A program made the position numbers and the translations under genes. Below are positions 12,121 through 23,832 of a stretch of DNA of 64,000 nucleotides, one piece after another (position 1 is the stretch's first letter; each line of letters opens with the position of its first letter). The notes below the pieces were generated by a model. The model worked only from the letters and a program-made list of their open reading frames with translations. It was not told the origin of the DNA and ran no database searches. Source of the DNA: Nymphaea colorata (Eukaryota > Streptophyta > Magnoliopsida > Nymphaeales > Nymphaeaceae); NCBI RefSeq assembly GCF_008831285.2, contig NC_045139.1:5926704-5990703 (forward strand). Direction: 5' to 3'.

Positions 12121-13506
12121 ATGCTTACTCCCTTGAGTCCTGGTCCTCCAATTTTTTGGGGAGACCAATTTCTTCGCTTAAAATGATTCTACGAACCGAA
12201 CGTTGGTTGGTTTTAGATTTCCAAAGATGGCTCAATGTGGTCGTGAAGTCGGAAAACTTAATAATAGGGTTCTCTAGATAAAAATTAGTAAACTTCTCAA
12301 CTACAAAACCTACCTTTGTACGAAACTTTGAAAATCAGACCCGTAGGAATAAGTGGCCTCATTTAAAAATCTATCAGTTCACAGTTTATGCTATGAAACT
12401 GCCCATCCGTGAGAACGTTTTTCTTATCCTCCTCCGCTAAATATTTAATTAAGGACGTTACAAGTGATCTTAAAATAGATAATGCTTAGTGCCAAGAAGA
12501 GGAGATATAACGGAAACAAATTTCTACAAAACTATCCATCATCCGAACTCCAGTTGAAGAAAATGTTTCACTCACTAGAATTCTTTTCCCCTTCCTGCCA
12601 AACAAAGAATGAAAGAAAGAAAAAGGAGCTGTCATTTTGGAATTGCATATTTGCCTTAATTTATTTGAGCTAGTTGATTAATTTCTCTTGTTGTTCCCTT
12701 CTTCTTTGAAGTGAGTGGGGAATCTTATACCATCGATTTATGGTTCACGCAAACAGTAAAATTGTGTTGGTTCTTTGTTCCATCTTCAAGTCCAAATTAT
12801 GCAACTGCAACGTCCACGACTCACTTTATTTGCGAACTTACTCTTAGATTACCGGAGTATTTATATTCTAAACCATTTAATCCCCGGCGTTTTTTTAATC
12901 TGGTTGAATGCTAAATCTCATTGATTTACGATGTGGGATTTGATAAGAAAATTAAACTTTGTGCTCTTAGAACACGTAACTTCAGATGAACACATGGTCC
13001 AAGAGTACAGTAGTTGGATATAATCACATCATATTTCTCGAAATAAGAATATGGGATTAAACATATTGTAGTAACAATATCGTATATCTATCAGACTTTT
13101 GATTAGATGGATCCTGTTTTCTCTTTTTTATGACATTTTTAATGCTAAAGCAGTGGATTCCGATGTCCCCGCTCTTTATTGAGGAGAGAGATGCATACGA
13201 TATTATGATTATCTGCTGCCCATATTGTAATGCACTTAAAATCTGACATCCCCATCAAGGCTCCTGCAATTTAGAAAAAAGTGAGCCTTGAAGTGGTTTT
13301 CGATACTGTCCTCAAACCGAATCTACATTTGATTACTCGGTTTGGTAGTGCAAATCAGGATTTAATTAATAAGCAGCTATACCCAATTGGAATCAGATTC
13401 GGAAAAGGAATTTGCTGTCTGCTGAAATATCAACCTGAGAGTACAGGTAAAAGTCAGAAACCAACGCTAGCTCAGATTTAGAAATAACTTAAAAGAAGAA
13501 ACCTAA
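12121..13506. other. Intergenic, nothing recognised
   Basis: Upstream region of the GH28 gene followed by AT-rich unique DNA. Apart from the TATA box I see no defined element. Confidence 0.5.
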
Positions 13507-13823
13507 GAGGTGGTTTGGTAGTATGGATATTATATAAGTGTTTCATGAGTATATCATAAAGATTGGAGGAGACTCATGAAACACAAAAACTAGGTGAATA
13601 AGAGTTTACTCCGATCTCTATGTCAGATTCATGATACACTTTGTGAGTGTTCCATGAATCTGCGGTAAAGATTAAAACAGATTCATGGACACTTAATTCT
13701 AGTGTCTCATGCATTCTAGTGTCTCATGCATGAATCTACTTCAATCTAGTGTCCACAAGTATAACCCAATCTTTAAAGCAGATTCATGAAGCCCTGATAA
13801 AGTGTTCCAACTACCAAACGATC
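13507..13823. mobile_element. MITE of about 317 bp with imperfect terminal inverted repeats
   Basis: The left end GAGGTGGTTTGGTAGT pairs with the right end ACTACCAAACGATC read in complement. Both sides are flanked by CCTAA, a possible target duplication. The interior is rich in repeated CATGAATCTG/TTCATGA words that can fold back, plus a 17 bp direct repeat TTCTAGTGTCTCATGCA at about 13706-13735. There is no coding capacity. It is probably a hAT- or Harbinger-derived MITE; the superfamily is undecided. Confidence 0.65.
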
Positions 13824-15491
13824 CCTAAAGTATAATTTACGAAAATTCAACGAAGGGTTATAAGTTTCACCGGTTACAAGTTTCACCACTAGTTTACTAA
13901 AAGGTTTTCATTATCATTTGTAGAGATTTCAACGAAGATTTTAGGTTTTCGACTGAAAGCAGGATTTCAATATGAATGTGTCGCCTATAGCATCTTTAAT
14001 TCGTAGATTTGATGCCAGAAACCTCAATTTTCCCTTGTCAGATGTTTATATAAGCGACAGTTTTCTCGAAAATGTAAGCTTGTATGTCTGTAAGTAGCTT
14101 GTCGATATGCGATGAATTTGACGAGCCTAGATAGCAGAGTGGTTTATGAGCCTGAGTTCGAGCCATGAGCTTCTTGGTTTGTTTCTCAACACTGCTGATA
14201 GGAGATGAGGACGGCCCTGTTTCGAGTCTGGAGAGATGCTACTACTAGATACAGGAGCAACCATTTAGTCGCAGAATTGCAACCAAGAGAGAGTCTGACA
14301 TTAGGTTGAAATCTCAATGGAATTCTACCTACTTGACTAAGTGATTTTGGACTGGAGACTTTCAAGTTAAAGGAGGTCAAGAGTCTAATATTCGAGTCAC
14401 ATTTATGTTGACCTGCCATCGTCTAGTTTTCCTTTAGATGTCGATGGGAGTTTGAAGAAGATGATCTTACTTTTTATTGCATAGAGTTATCAAATCAGAA
14501 GTCCTATTTTCCCGTCAATTTCGCTTTGATTTTTACCAGCTTCCGCGGCTTCTGATGCTTTTTTCTCCGGCACTATCACATAGTCTTGCTTCCAAGGCCT
14601 ATACGAGAGGATGATTCTCTTGAGTTTTGAACTTTGGCTGTCTTTTTGACAGACGAAGCCTTACTTTCTGCACCAACCATCCCCTTTAAATCAGCAGGCG
14701 ACTCCTTCCAAGCCCCCCATGTGGCTCCATGGAATCTTTGTCAAGTGCATTAAAATCAAAGCTCACAGTGAATTATAATTTGGAAGGTCGAGAAAACATG
14801 ATTTCCTTTGTCAGAAACCTCTATTTTCCCTTGTCAGATGTTCATAAATTTGGCGGATAAATCAAATCTACCATGAAATAATTTGGAGGTAAGTCTGCAT
14901 CAGATTCAGCTTTCAATTTCCGATTTGAACTAAGCGTCTAAATCTTAAGGGTGTTTGATTGCGTCAAATTTTAAATTTAAGATAAGAGTTCAGCTTATAT
15001 CTAACTTATATCTAATGTTGTTAGCACACACAAAAAGTTTGATACCCATAAAAATTAATGTCGTCATTATCTCCACAAATTCATGGAACTCTCTAGTCAA
15101 ATATTTTAGGATCTTTGCTAAAGGTCAAGAAACTAAAACATTGATACGTAGGATCTCAAGATAGAGAAGATGAACTACAAGATTGACTGTGAAAGAAAGA
15201 AAGCAAGAAAGAGAAGGAGGGAAAAAATGCAATCATTTTTTGCGGTTCTTCACATTGGATATACAAATGCCAAACGGGTGTTTTATTTTTCCAACCCAAT
15301 CCGGCCTGTCCGTCTCCACAACAAAGATTAGCAATAAACACCACGAGCATTTGGAAGAAAATCTAGATAGATGGGGGACCAAAAAGAGTCCGAATAGCTT
15401 TTCATCAAACAGATGTTTGAAATAAAAATCCCGAGTAATGCCCAACTCCATGCCGGCCGGCGAACGGAAAATCGCCGGCTTTGTTCCGGCG
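13824..15491. other. Intergenic, nothing firmly recognised
   Basis: AT-rich DNA downstream of the AAA-ATPase gene. The bases just before 15492 are probably its 3' UTR. A pair of polymerase III-like boxes near 14131 and 14153 is discussed among the rejected items. Confidence 0.45.
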
Positions 15492-17066
15492 TCAGGCCTC
15501 TTTGGCATCGTAAGACAACTGCGGCGTCTTCCTTCGGTTCTTTAACCTCAGGAAATTATACAACTTCCTCAAGTCCGTGAGTGAAAGAATTTCCCGGCGG
15601 AAAATTCGGCCGGAGCCCGGCAAGTCACCCTCGTCGTCGCTTGGGTAGCTGATGCGGCACCTCCTAGCCTGCCGATTGTTGGACTGCAAGGCGTTGATGA
15701 CCGACTTCAGGGCGCGGCTGGGAGAACACCGGTTCAGGATCATGATCTCGCCGATGTCGGCCGGAGTGAGCGACGAGCCGGCTTGGATGCTTTCCTCGAC
15801 GAGGGGAAAGAGTTTATGGTCCTTCAGGCCGAGGTAATTGCAGGCGAGGGTTTTGAACGCCGCAAAGGTGCAGGCCGGGAAATACACGTGTACGTCGAGC
15901 CTGCCGGCCCGGAGGATCGCGGGATCGATGCCGTCCCTGCTTTTCATCGTGAAGACCATGATCCGCTGCTCCTCGCAACACGACCAGATCCCGTCCAGTA
16001 TGTTCAACACGCCGGACAGGGTTACCCCCGTTGTCGTCCTTCCGATGGTCAAGTTCTTGTCAGCAGTCAGGGCCGGGAAGAACTCGTCTAGGTCCTCAAC
16101 GACGAGAATCGACCGGCCGCCGGTCTGCTGGACGAGGATCTTGAGCTCGGAATCATCAGCAATCTGCGAGAGCTCGAGGACGTAGATATCGAAGTTGAGA
16201 AAATTCGCGATAGCGGCGATCGTCGTGGATTTTCCGGTGCCAGTGGCGCCATAAAAGAGGTAGTTGCGCTTCCAGCTCCGGCCAACGCGAAGATAGTATT
16301 GGCGGCCCTTCATGAACGTTTCTAGGTCGGACTTGAGCCAGCGCTTCACGTCCGGTTCCATTGCCACCGTAGCAAATGTGGCTGGGTGGCGGAAGGGGGC
16401 AGACCGCCACCGTTGATTAAAGTTCGTGAAGAGGCGGAGCTCCTTGCTGTGGCCGGAGATCTCCTCTGCAACAGCCTGCACGTGTTGGAGATACGGCCGG
16501 AGAACGCCGTCCTTGTCCTTCTTCCTGACTCTGAGCACGAAGGCTCGCCTTCCGTGACCGTCTTCCTCGTTCTTCCACCACAACTTGGCTCCAAGAAACG
16601 AGTCCGTCACCGTCCGATTGGCGTCGAGGCGGAGGGAGATCTCCGCCGAATTTGTCGCCGTGAAGAGAGTCGTAAACTCTGTGTCCTGTGCCGCGGGGAG
16701 CGAGTTCACATAGACGGAAGCCCGTCGGTAGAGTCCATTCTCATGGAACCCATCACCGTCAAATTCCGGAATACGGTAAAACTGATCTGCGTTCTTCCGC
16801 TCGTCCTCATTCCGCCTCTTCATAAAGGCCACGACCAAGAAGAGGAAGATAAGAGTCTGGATTCCGCAAAAGACGAGCAACAGGCCACTCCCCTGAACCA
16901 TATTTCCGGCGGCGGCCAGAATGCCAGAAGCCCGGAATCCCAACTCCATTGAGCCTAGTGGGGACCCATCAAAATGCATTAAAACGGATGGAATCATGAG
17001 GAGGCAGCTGAAACAGGAAGCCTGAAAGGAGATTCGGGTGAATGGTCGGCGAGGCGTTACCACCAC
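15492..17066 (-). CDS. BCS1-like AAA-ATPase (At2g46620 type), intronless
   Basis: One uninterrupted frame of 524 codons. Plant BCS1-like AAA proteins are membrane-anchored ATPases with a role inferred in protein remodelling; the substrate of this one is unknown. A membrane segment spans about residues 58-82, followed by a BCS1 N-terminal region (FYRIPEF, then YVNSLP). The Walker A motif GATGTGKS is at about 273-280, Walker B ILVVEDLDEFF at about 320-330, and the arginine-finger segment ILRAGRLDVH at about 384-393. The C-terminal alpha region has SLTPADIGEIM and SPSRALK. Met56 (position 16901) puts the membrane helix close to the N-terminus, as in Arabidopsis At2g46620 (from memory), and could be the real start. 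The gene is much richer in GC than its flanks. Walker A has Ala-Thr where Pro-Pro or Pro-Ser is common, but Lys and Ser are intact. Confidence 0.93.
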   Translation of the reverse strand: MVVTPRRPFTRISFQASCFSCLLMIPSVLMHFDGSPLGSMELGFRASGILAAAGNMVQGSGLLLVFCGIQTLIFLFLVVAFMKRRNEDERKNADQFYRIPEFDGDGFHENGLYRRASVYVNSLPAAQDTEFTTLFTATNSAEISLRLDANRTVTDSFLGAKLWWKNEEDGHGRRAFVLRVRKKDKDGVLRPYLQHVQAVAEEISGHSKELRLFTNFNQRWRSAPFRHPATFATVAMEPDVKRWLKSDLETFMKGRQYYLRVGRSWKRNYLFYGATGTGKSTTIAAIANFLNFDIYVLELSQIADDSELKILVQQTGGRSILVVEDLDEFFPALTADKNLTIGRTTTGVTLSGVLNILDGIWSCCEEQRIMVFTMKSRDGIDPAILRAGRLDVHVYFPACTFAAFKTLACNYLGLKDHKLFPLVEESIQAGSSLTPADIGEIMILNRCSPSRALKSVINALQSNNRQARRCRISYPSDDEGDLPGSGRIFRREILSLTDLRKLYNFLRLKNRRKTPQLSYDAKEA

Positions 17067-19830
17067 CGACGTAGACTGCCATTATTCTTCGCCTTTTCCG
17101 ATTCCACCACGAGGAAAGATCAAGTCTGGTGGGATGCGGAAAAGCACTTGTGGAGTGGAGGCCACGAGCGACTGCTTCGGAAGGGAACGGAACAAGAAGC
17201 TGACGACGATGAAGATGACGATCAAGAAGAAGAAGAAGACGGAGGAGGAATGATAGCTGGGATCTGATACGGCAGCAGGAGGTGCGACGTCCGTACGAAA
17301 TTTAGTAAAAGCTAAAAAGGGTGGAGCTCTCCATGGCTTGTTTAATTGGAAAAACCAGGAAGAAGGAAAATCTTTCAAGGGACAGATTCTTACCAGAATT
17401 TGAGAAAACTGCCACAAGTTTTTGAGTTTCTTGATATTGCCTCTACTTAGACAAGCAATTCGCAATCGTGAAATGGAGACGCTTTTTCTCTTACCGAACT
17501 CGGACTTGAATGAAATTGCAGTAAGCTTTTCTAAAATAACAGTGAAATGGAGTTGTGATACCAATATGGCTCTGTACATCCGGTTCTGATTCTTGGACTA
17601 TTTGAATAAATTTTATCTGTGATCCAACTTTGCAACGGATTAATACTTTTTATCTCGAAAGAACAGTATAAAAATACAAAAAAAAAATGTATAGTTTATA
17701 ACGTGAAATTCTTTTTCCCGTTATAACTTTAACCCTTTTTTTTCAATTTTACCAACCATGCACGATATGAACCGATATTATTTGCAAGACAATAAAAACT
17801 ACAACTAGGTTTGAATTGGGTGTTGTATGCAACATATAAGGAAAGAATTTGATAGCTTCACATGTGGAAGAAGTCTACAGTTTGATGAAAAAATGGTGAC
17901 ACCACATATAGATATGACCGACTTAGTAGAGGGAAACGGGTGTTTGCTCGTAAAGCCGCTGATATCAAGAATTTTCAAAATACGGCTCATTCTGGAATTC
18001 CGGCAAAAATTCATGGGCCTTCAAGTGAAAGCAAACGGCTCCGATTTAGGTAGGGGAGGGGACTAAATTGACGTCGACGGTTCGGTCCAAGCTCTTGACA
18101 GTTTACGGCTGAACGTCGGTCCTGGAAGAAAGGACCCCACTTTTAAATAAAGGGAAACTTCTTTTCAGGCCTACCTTTCATTTAAACCTGCCAATTTGTT
18201 CGAATATATGCTGCACCTTTACCAAAAATTGCAAATAAAAATGTTACTTAAACTTCAGTAAACAGAAATATTAACAGCAGTTTTTTTTTTTTACTATTTA
18301 TCACTAAATTGTTGCGCCCTTACTTTTTCTCTTGCTAATTTTAAATATTCCATCTAAAGATATTAAAACGTAACTTAGTGATAAAAAACGCAGTATGGAA
18401 TAAAAAACTGCAAAAGTTAAATTCAAAAGCAATGTTGTAAACCTTGGTTTGGAATATATCATATGTAAAGAATAAAATTTAAAATGTAATAATTTTAATC
18501 ATCCTTAACAACGCACAAGAGGCTGCGACATTAATAACACCACACCGTTTCTCTTATTGAATGCCAAAAATGGTCTCTATGTTAAAATAATAATTAGAAA
18601 GCAGCCAGAAAATGAGAATTTAACTACTGGGACAAAAATACACGGATCCAAAATCTTTTGTGGTGTGACTCACTCCAAAAAAAAAAAAATACAACCACAA
18701 ATCTAATTGTGAAAATATGGTGGCCGGAGAACATATTTTGGAACAGTTATCCGGAAACCGGTTTTATACCCACATTGTTTTAGTAATTCAGTTCTCACTT
18801 TTGTCATTTATTTATCTATATAAACCTAATTGGTTCATGGTAACCTAACGAGACGATTTAGTACAGGTGTTACCCTCCTCTTTGGTTTTGTTATCCTCTG
18901 GCAGCCACTGTTGATACACCCAAGTTAAACCAGAATGGTCACGTCTCTCACATTAAGATGATATTTTCCTGGTTTTGGTCCATTGGTTTCACATGTTCTT
19001 GCTCAAATTCGTAGCTTTGTGGGGTGTTTAAGCAACTATCAGTTTATGCCAAGATGACAGAAGGCTCATCTGTGTGCAACACCAAGCCACACGAGAAAGC
19101 TTTCATTTGCTTACCACATCTAGGTGCAACTAAATGAATCAGAGTGGGACTTAGATATCAAGGAAAATTAACAAACTCGAGTAATTACATTTAGATGTCC
19201 ATGCGATATCCCTCAACGAACCTGCAATGGAATCAGATATCTGAAAATCATATCAAAAAAATCTAAATCATATTAATTGAACACTTATGATGAATGTTGA
19301 AAATCATATAGAAAAAATCTACACCTTATAAATTGAACACTTTTGACGAATGTAGCTCATTGACTATCCTCCTCTCTGCTGACATATGCATGCGTGTGCG
19401 TGCGCTCGCGAGGGAGAGATAGAGAGAGAGGACGCAGTAAGGTGAGGGAATTCTCACTAGGTGGCAGTTCACCCAAGATGATAGCTGAGAGGCTGTGAGC
19501 AGAAATCTTTATATATATATGTACATAGAATATCCATTGCACAGTCTAATAAGACTACGCAATGTCTATTTTATAACCCAATAAAAGTAAATGATTCAAG
19601 TGATCATATGGTCGACTCCATTTGACTAGTGTAACCTACATATTTTGGAACCCTATCACTTTGATGAAATCAAAGGGATAAGGATTACGAAAGCAATGAA
19701 TCATAATACCTCTAAATTTTGATAGCAGAAAATGAGTTTAAATCCATATGATTATAGTTAAACTAGACCTGATTTCAGTAACATGTGATGCCCACATTAA
19801 ACCCCAGTTGGTGGCTCAAAGTGCTTCTCA
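17067..19830. other. Intergenic, nothing recognised
   Basis: Upstream region of the AAA-ATPase gene and 2.7 kb of AT-rich DNA. The region 17090-17250 has a GAAGAA-rich tract that looks like 5' UTR or promoter of the AAA-ATPase. I found no convincing gene. Confidence 0.5.
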
Positions 19831-20141
19831 GCAAAACAAAAAAAAAAAAAATCTAGCTCCGCCAGCCCATTGATTGGCAACTCAAACTGCCTCACAGTTT
19901 TGTCTTGGCCTTGGCCCTGAGCCTGGGCCAGGATTTTCTGAGCCTGGGCAAAACAAAAAAAAAAAAAAAAATCTAGCTCCGCCAGCCCATTGATTGGCAA
20001 CTCAAACTGCCTCACAGTTTTGTCTTGGCCTTAGCGCCCGGCCGGCCCGGTTGGCCCTGAGCCTGGGCCTGGATTTTCTGGGCCTGGGCCGGGCTCTCTC
20101 TCTCTCTTTATATATATAGAGGCCTGGGCCGGGCTCTCTCT

Positions 20142-20192
<51 letters not shown>
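19831..20192. repeat. 120 bp tandem duplication merging into CT/TA microsatellites
   Basis: GCAAAACAAAAAAA followed by TCTAGCTCCGCCAGCCCATT occurs at about 19831-19871 and again 120 bp later (TCTAGCTCC at 19852 and 19972). The unit ends in CCTGAGCCTGGGCC. A third, shortened CCTGAGCCTGGGCCTGG copy follows at about 20056. GGCCTGGGCCGGGCTCTCTC then appears twice (about 20081 and 20121), each running into a TA tract, the second reaching 20191. This is a complex local tandem array, not a gene. Confidence 0.8.
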
Positions 20193-20193
<1 letters not shown>

Positions 20194-21284
20194 CTCGAAG
20201 TTTTTCGATATTTTCTCTTACCTGATTTGCTTCCATCTGCATAATTAACAACTCTTCCCACGTGTCATAAGAGGTACTTCAACAGCCCCCAAACACATTT
20301 CTCCGGCTATCACCCAACAATCTCTTTCTCCTTTTGAGCTATCAGGGAACTCAGGATAATATATTAAAAATTCATACCCCAGGGCCCTCTACAAGGAAAT
20401 TAACCCTTCTTGTCTTGGGATAAAAAAAAAAAAGAAGCAAATACAAGAACTTGAACCGACCCAAATTTTGTACCCAGCCCCTGCTGGTCGATAACACTTG
20501 GCCAGCAGATATCGTAAAATGACTTTTGGTATAAAGTGATCGGAGTTAGGCTTGTTGCTGGGCTTGACCATGACCTTTCCTGTGGTGGGTACTCCCACCT
20601 GGTGTTTAACGGACTTGGTTGGTGTTCACCCATCGAGCTATTTCGGAAATTATTCAAAGAGAAGAGAAGGAAGTACCAAAGGACTGGTGGAAAATTGCTA
20701 ACAGCTTTCACCCTTTCAATTTAAAACTTACAGGGCAAGTTTTATTTTGTCAAACATTGAGAAATCACAGGCTAACGAGTTACAACGCCAAAATCATATC
20801 CGAGAGAGCTAGGTTACAAACTCTATATGGCTTTTGTTTTTCACAAAGGCTACTGAACTCACTATTTAGTTTGTGAGCAGCCATAAATGCCTGCCAAAAT
20901 CCTTGACTGTTACATGGGCAGCCATATTTGAAATTTTGTCTGTTACCAGTCACTCCGTATAAAACAGCAAAGATCCTGGGTCCAACAGGTACGTACAAGG
21001 AGAATTTACTATTATTCGCAAGAAGGTTTAGGTCTAAATTTCTCTTGATGTTGTCAAATGCAAAGACACTCTTTGGGCAGTTAGAATACTTAGTTTTTAG
21101 TACGTAAAACCCTGCGGCTAACTGGTACCCTCACCTCCACAGCCTATACATGGTTGTGCTGCTTTGCTCACTGCTAAAGCACTAGTTACTAAACCAACCA
21201 ACCTCACTGGAGCCACTAACTTAAGGTTGTGATGTTTCGGTGCACCAAGCATGGGATAATAAAGATTTCCTCTTTCCTGATAGC
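20193..21284. other. Intergenic, nothing recognised
   Basis: Short ORFs on both strands without domains. If the tentative gene at 21285-22399 is real, the part nearest 21285 would be its 3' UTR. Confidence 0.4.
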
Positions 21285-22399
21285 TCAAAGGAGAAAAAGA
21301 CAGTGGAGTGCTTTATGTCGCCCATCTTCCAGCAAGACCAAGTACCCTTTCCGAAAATGCTCTTCACTATCTGCGAGAAGAAGAGAAGAGCCATCAGGTT
21401 ACGCGCCAATACTCACGCTACTGATTTTTAAAATAATCATTACGTTGAAACATGGTTTTAGATGTATTTTTCTAAATAGCTAAACTTTGATATTTTCATA
21501 AACCATCCAAACCTCATACACAGAGCAGATGAGACAGGTTCAAAGGCCGATTATTCTTGCTGAATGAATCATAGTGTCGAAAGGATTCTAAACTAGTGAG
21601 GTTCAGTGAATCTGATTTAGGCATTCTTTGGGGTAGAGCCTTCACTGGGTTGGACCGACCGGAACCCAATCCCAGAGTCCGGTTCCTTGGGCAACGGGAG
21701 GCACCGAAGCCAATGGCTCGACTGACAGCGGCCAGTGGCTCAGCTGCTGGCAGCACGTGCCGAAGCAAACAAGTAAACTACAAGCTTACCCTCGCGGAAC
21801 GAGCGTTGGGACGCAACCCACAGAACGCAAGGGAGGGCAATCTCGTCATGCCGTTCAGATGCATGTGACCTTCGAAAGCACCTGACAGCGACGGTTCCTC
21901 GGTCATCCAAAACCCGAAGACAGGGGGTCCTTTCGTAATTTTGTCCTAGTAAAACCAGGAGCCCCACCTCCGGCCCGAATCGCCGGTCAGACGCCGGAAA
22001 TCAGGTGCCCGGGGCGTCCCGACGAAGATCAATGACATCGAAGCATTCGAGGGGAAACACAAACAATACGAAAATGAAACTGATCGATACATATAAATGG
22101 AAAGATCGCAAGATCAAACATCAACAATAAAGAAAAACAGAGACAGACAAACACAGCAAACAGAACGTGATAGCAAATCAACAAATAAAAAAAAAATGTT
22201 CAAGAGAAAGAGTTAACAGAATACGGAAGAGAGAGATTTTACCAGAGATGAGGGAAGAGGCCACGGATGAAGAGGAGGCTGGGAGCGAGTGGCTCGTGAC
22301 CAAGGAAGGGGGTTTCAGGGGAGTGAGGGTTGTGGCCTTTAAATTGTGAAAGGGGAGTGGAAGCGCCACTGTCGTTCCCGTAATTTTCAAGAGTGCCAC
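21285..22399 (-). CDS. Tentative small plastid-targeted protein, two exons (80 aa)
   Basis: I do not recognise this product. Exon 1 (22399-22243) encodes 52 residues beginning MALLKITGTTVALPLPF. It is rich in Ser, Thr, Leu and Pro and lacks acidic residues, typical of a chloroplast transit peptide. It ends in a good donor, CTCTG then GTAAAATC. A possible exon 2 (21370-21285) follows the acceptor TTCTTCTCGCAG in matching phase and encodes DSEEHFRKGYLVLLEDG and eleven more residues before TGA. The transit-like exon and donor are visible; the pairing with exon 2 is inference. Other downstream exons are possible, or this may be a decayed gene. Confidence 0.3.
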
Positions 22400-22990
22400 T
22401 CGTCCCTCCCGCTCGTTCTAGCTTTTTCTGTCTTTTGTCGCATGGGAGTAAATGAAAAGCAGTGGGGCTTTTGGATACGTCATGGAAGGCGACAGAGCTT
22501 GGAAAAGTTTGATGGGGACGAGCAGCGTTGGCTGTTGTGCATCGTCTACAAGGCCCGATAACGGAGCGACCGAACCCACCTGGTGGTTCCGTTCGATCCT
22601 TCCGGGCATTATACCCCGAGCTGTTGCCGGCGCCGGCTTAGACCCATCTACTGGCACCTTGGGGCCTCAAGATTAGCCCATTGGCTCTGGACTTGAAGCG
22701 GGGCTCTCTCAGGCTGAGCCGGCTTCCCACGTTTCCGTAACCTGTGTCCTTACGGAGCATAACAAAGTGTCTTCTTCTTTTTGGCTTGATTTGGACTCTT
22801 GAATGTCCTGCTGATATCTTTATTCATGACTGTACCTTCGGCTCAAAAAGTTGGGTCAGGAAGGGCGGTCTTTGGGACTTGATTTTCTAACTTTTCCAAA
22901 TTATAGCATAATTTGTTTTCTAAATTAAAGCACATATACTTTATTTATGTAATACATTGTCTGCTAAATTACAAAAAAAAAAAAGTAAGG
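22400..22990. other. GC-richer intergenic segment
   Basis: Upstream of the tentative plastid gene. Composition is less AT-rich than the surroundings and several open frames overlap, but none has a recognised domain. It may be promoter and 5' UTR. Confidence 0.35.
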
Positions 22991-22993
22991 TTT

Positions 22994-23190
22994 TAAGAGC
23001 ATAACTGGTTGTGTTGGCCAGGAGTTAAGGCATCCATCATCAGTTTGATTCCCATGTAGGGTAGGCCACCTTATCTGGTTGATGGTACATTGTCTCAACA
23101 ATACAACACTGAGCAAGCGAAAAGAGAGACTTGGGCTCTCATTGTGTAGAGAATGAAATACTTTTTCTGCTCAACCAGGGCTTTTTAGAG
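22994..23190 (+). mobile_element. Possible tRNA-derived SINE relic
   Basis: TGGCCAGGAGTTAAGGC looks like a degenerate tRNA D-arm/A box, and CAGTTTGATTCCC about 25 bases later looks like a B box. The sequence ends near a T-rich stretch. No intact tRNA can be folded and no clear target duplication was seen. Confidence 0.35.
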
Positions 23191-23832
23191 AGAGAGGGCT
23201 TATGTAAACCTCAAATGTGAGTTCCAACATCGTACATTATTCAGCTTCTCTCTCTATAAACAGCCAAATATCGAATGGAAGGAAGGGAACCGCTTGAAAA
23301 AAATCCATACAGCTCTGGAAGGAAAGGACAGAGGACCACAGGAGCGAGTTGCTATTGGTTTGGATAGAACATTTCCAGCCATCTCAGCTATTTGACTACA
23401 AGCCTGTCGTCAACTGAACACATGGCTCGTTTTCTACCCAACGAGCAAGGCCTTGATGCTTCGCTTTGCCAGTGCTTGTTAGTTCCCAATAGGCACTCTC
23501 TGGGATTAGAATTATAATCATGGAACGTTTTGGAGTATGCACGAAAGACTACCGTCTACTGTATCAGAGGTTCAAGTATTACAATCATGTTGATATGAAT
23601 ACATGGGGAGAAACAAGCAAGGTACTGTGCTGTACTAAATTGTGGTGAAGTCCACCATGTCCAGAAATAGCACTTAGCTCTACTAGCTCAACCCAATTTG
23701 GATTAGAATGTACAGCCTCAACAGTGTTTTCTTTACAGAATGAAGTTCAAAAGTTCAGTGGTTTTAGGTGTGCTTGTTACAGTGAGTGTAAAAACAGCAG
23801 GACCTCTGCTTGCACATACATCAGCACCATAT
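23191..23832. other. Intergenic and STR14 3' UTR
   Basis: No gene seen. The last 200-300 bases before 23833 are expected to be the 3' UTR of the minus-strand STR14 gene. Confidence 0.45.

Noticed and set aside
14120-14175. TAGCAGAGTGG and GAGTTCGAGCC as A and B boxes of a tRNA or SINE
   Set aside because: The boxes start only about 22 bases apart, too close for a tRNA-type promoter, and no arms pair.
21514-21968. Overlapping ORFs in GC-richer DNA inside the tentative plastid gene intron
   Set aside because: Frames are open on both strands with no recognised domain or splice sites, and composition alone explains them.
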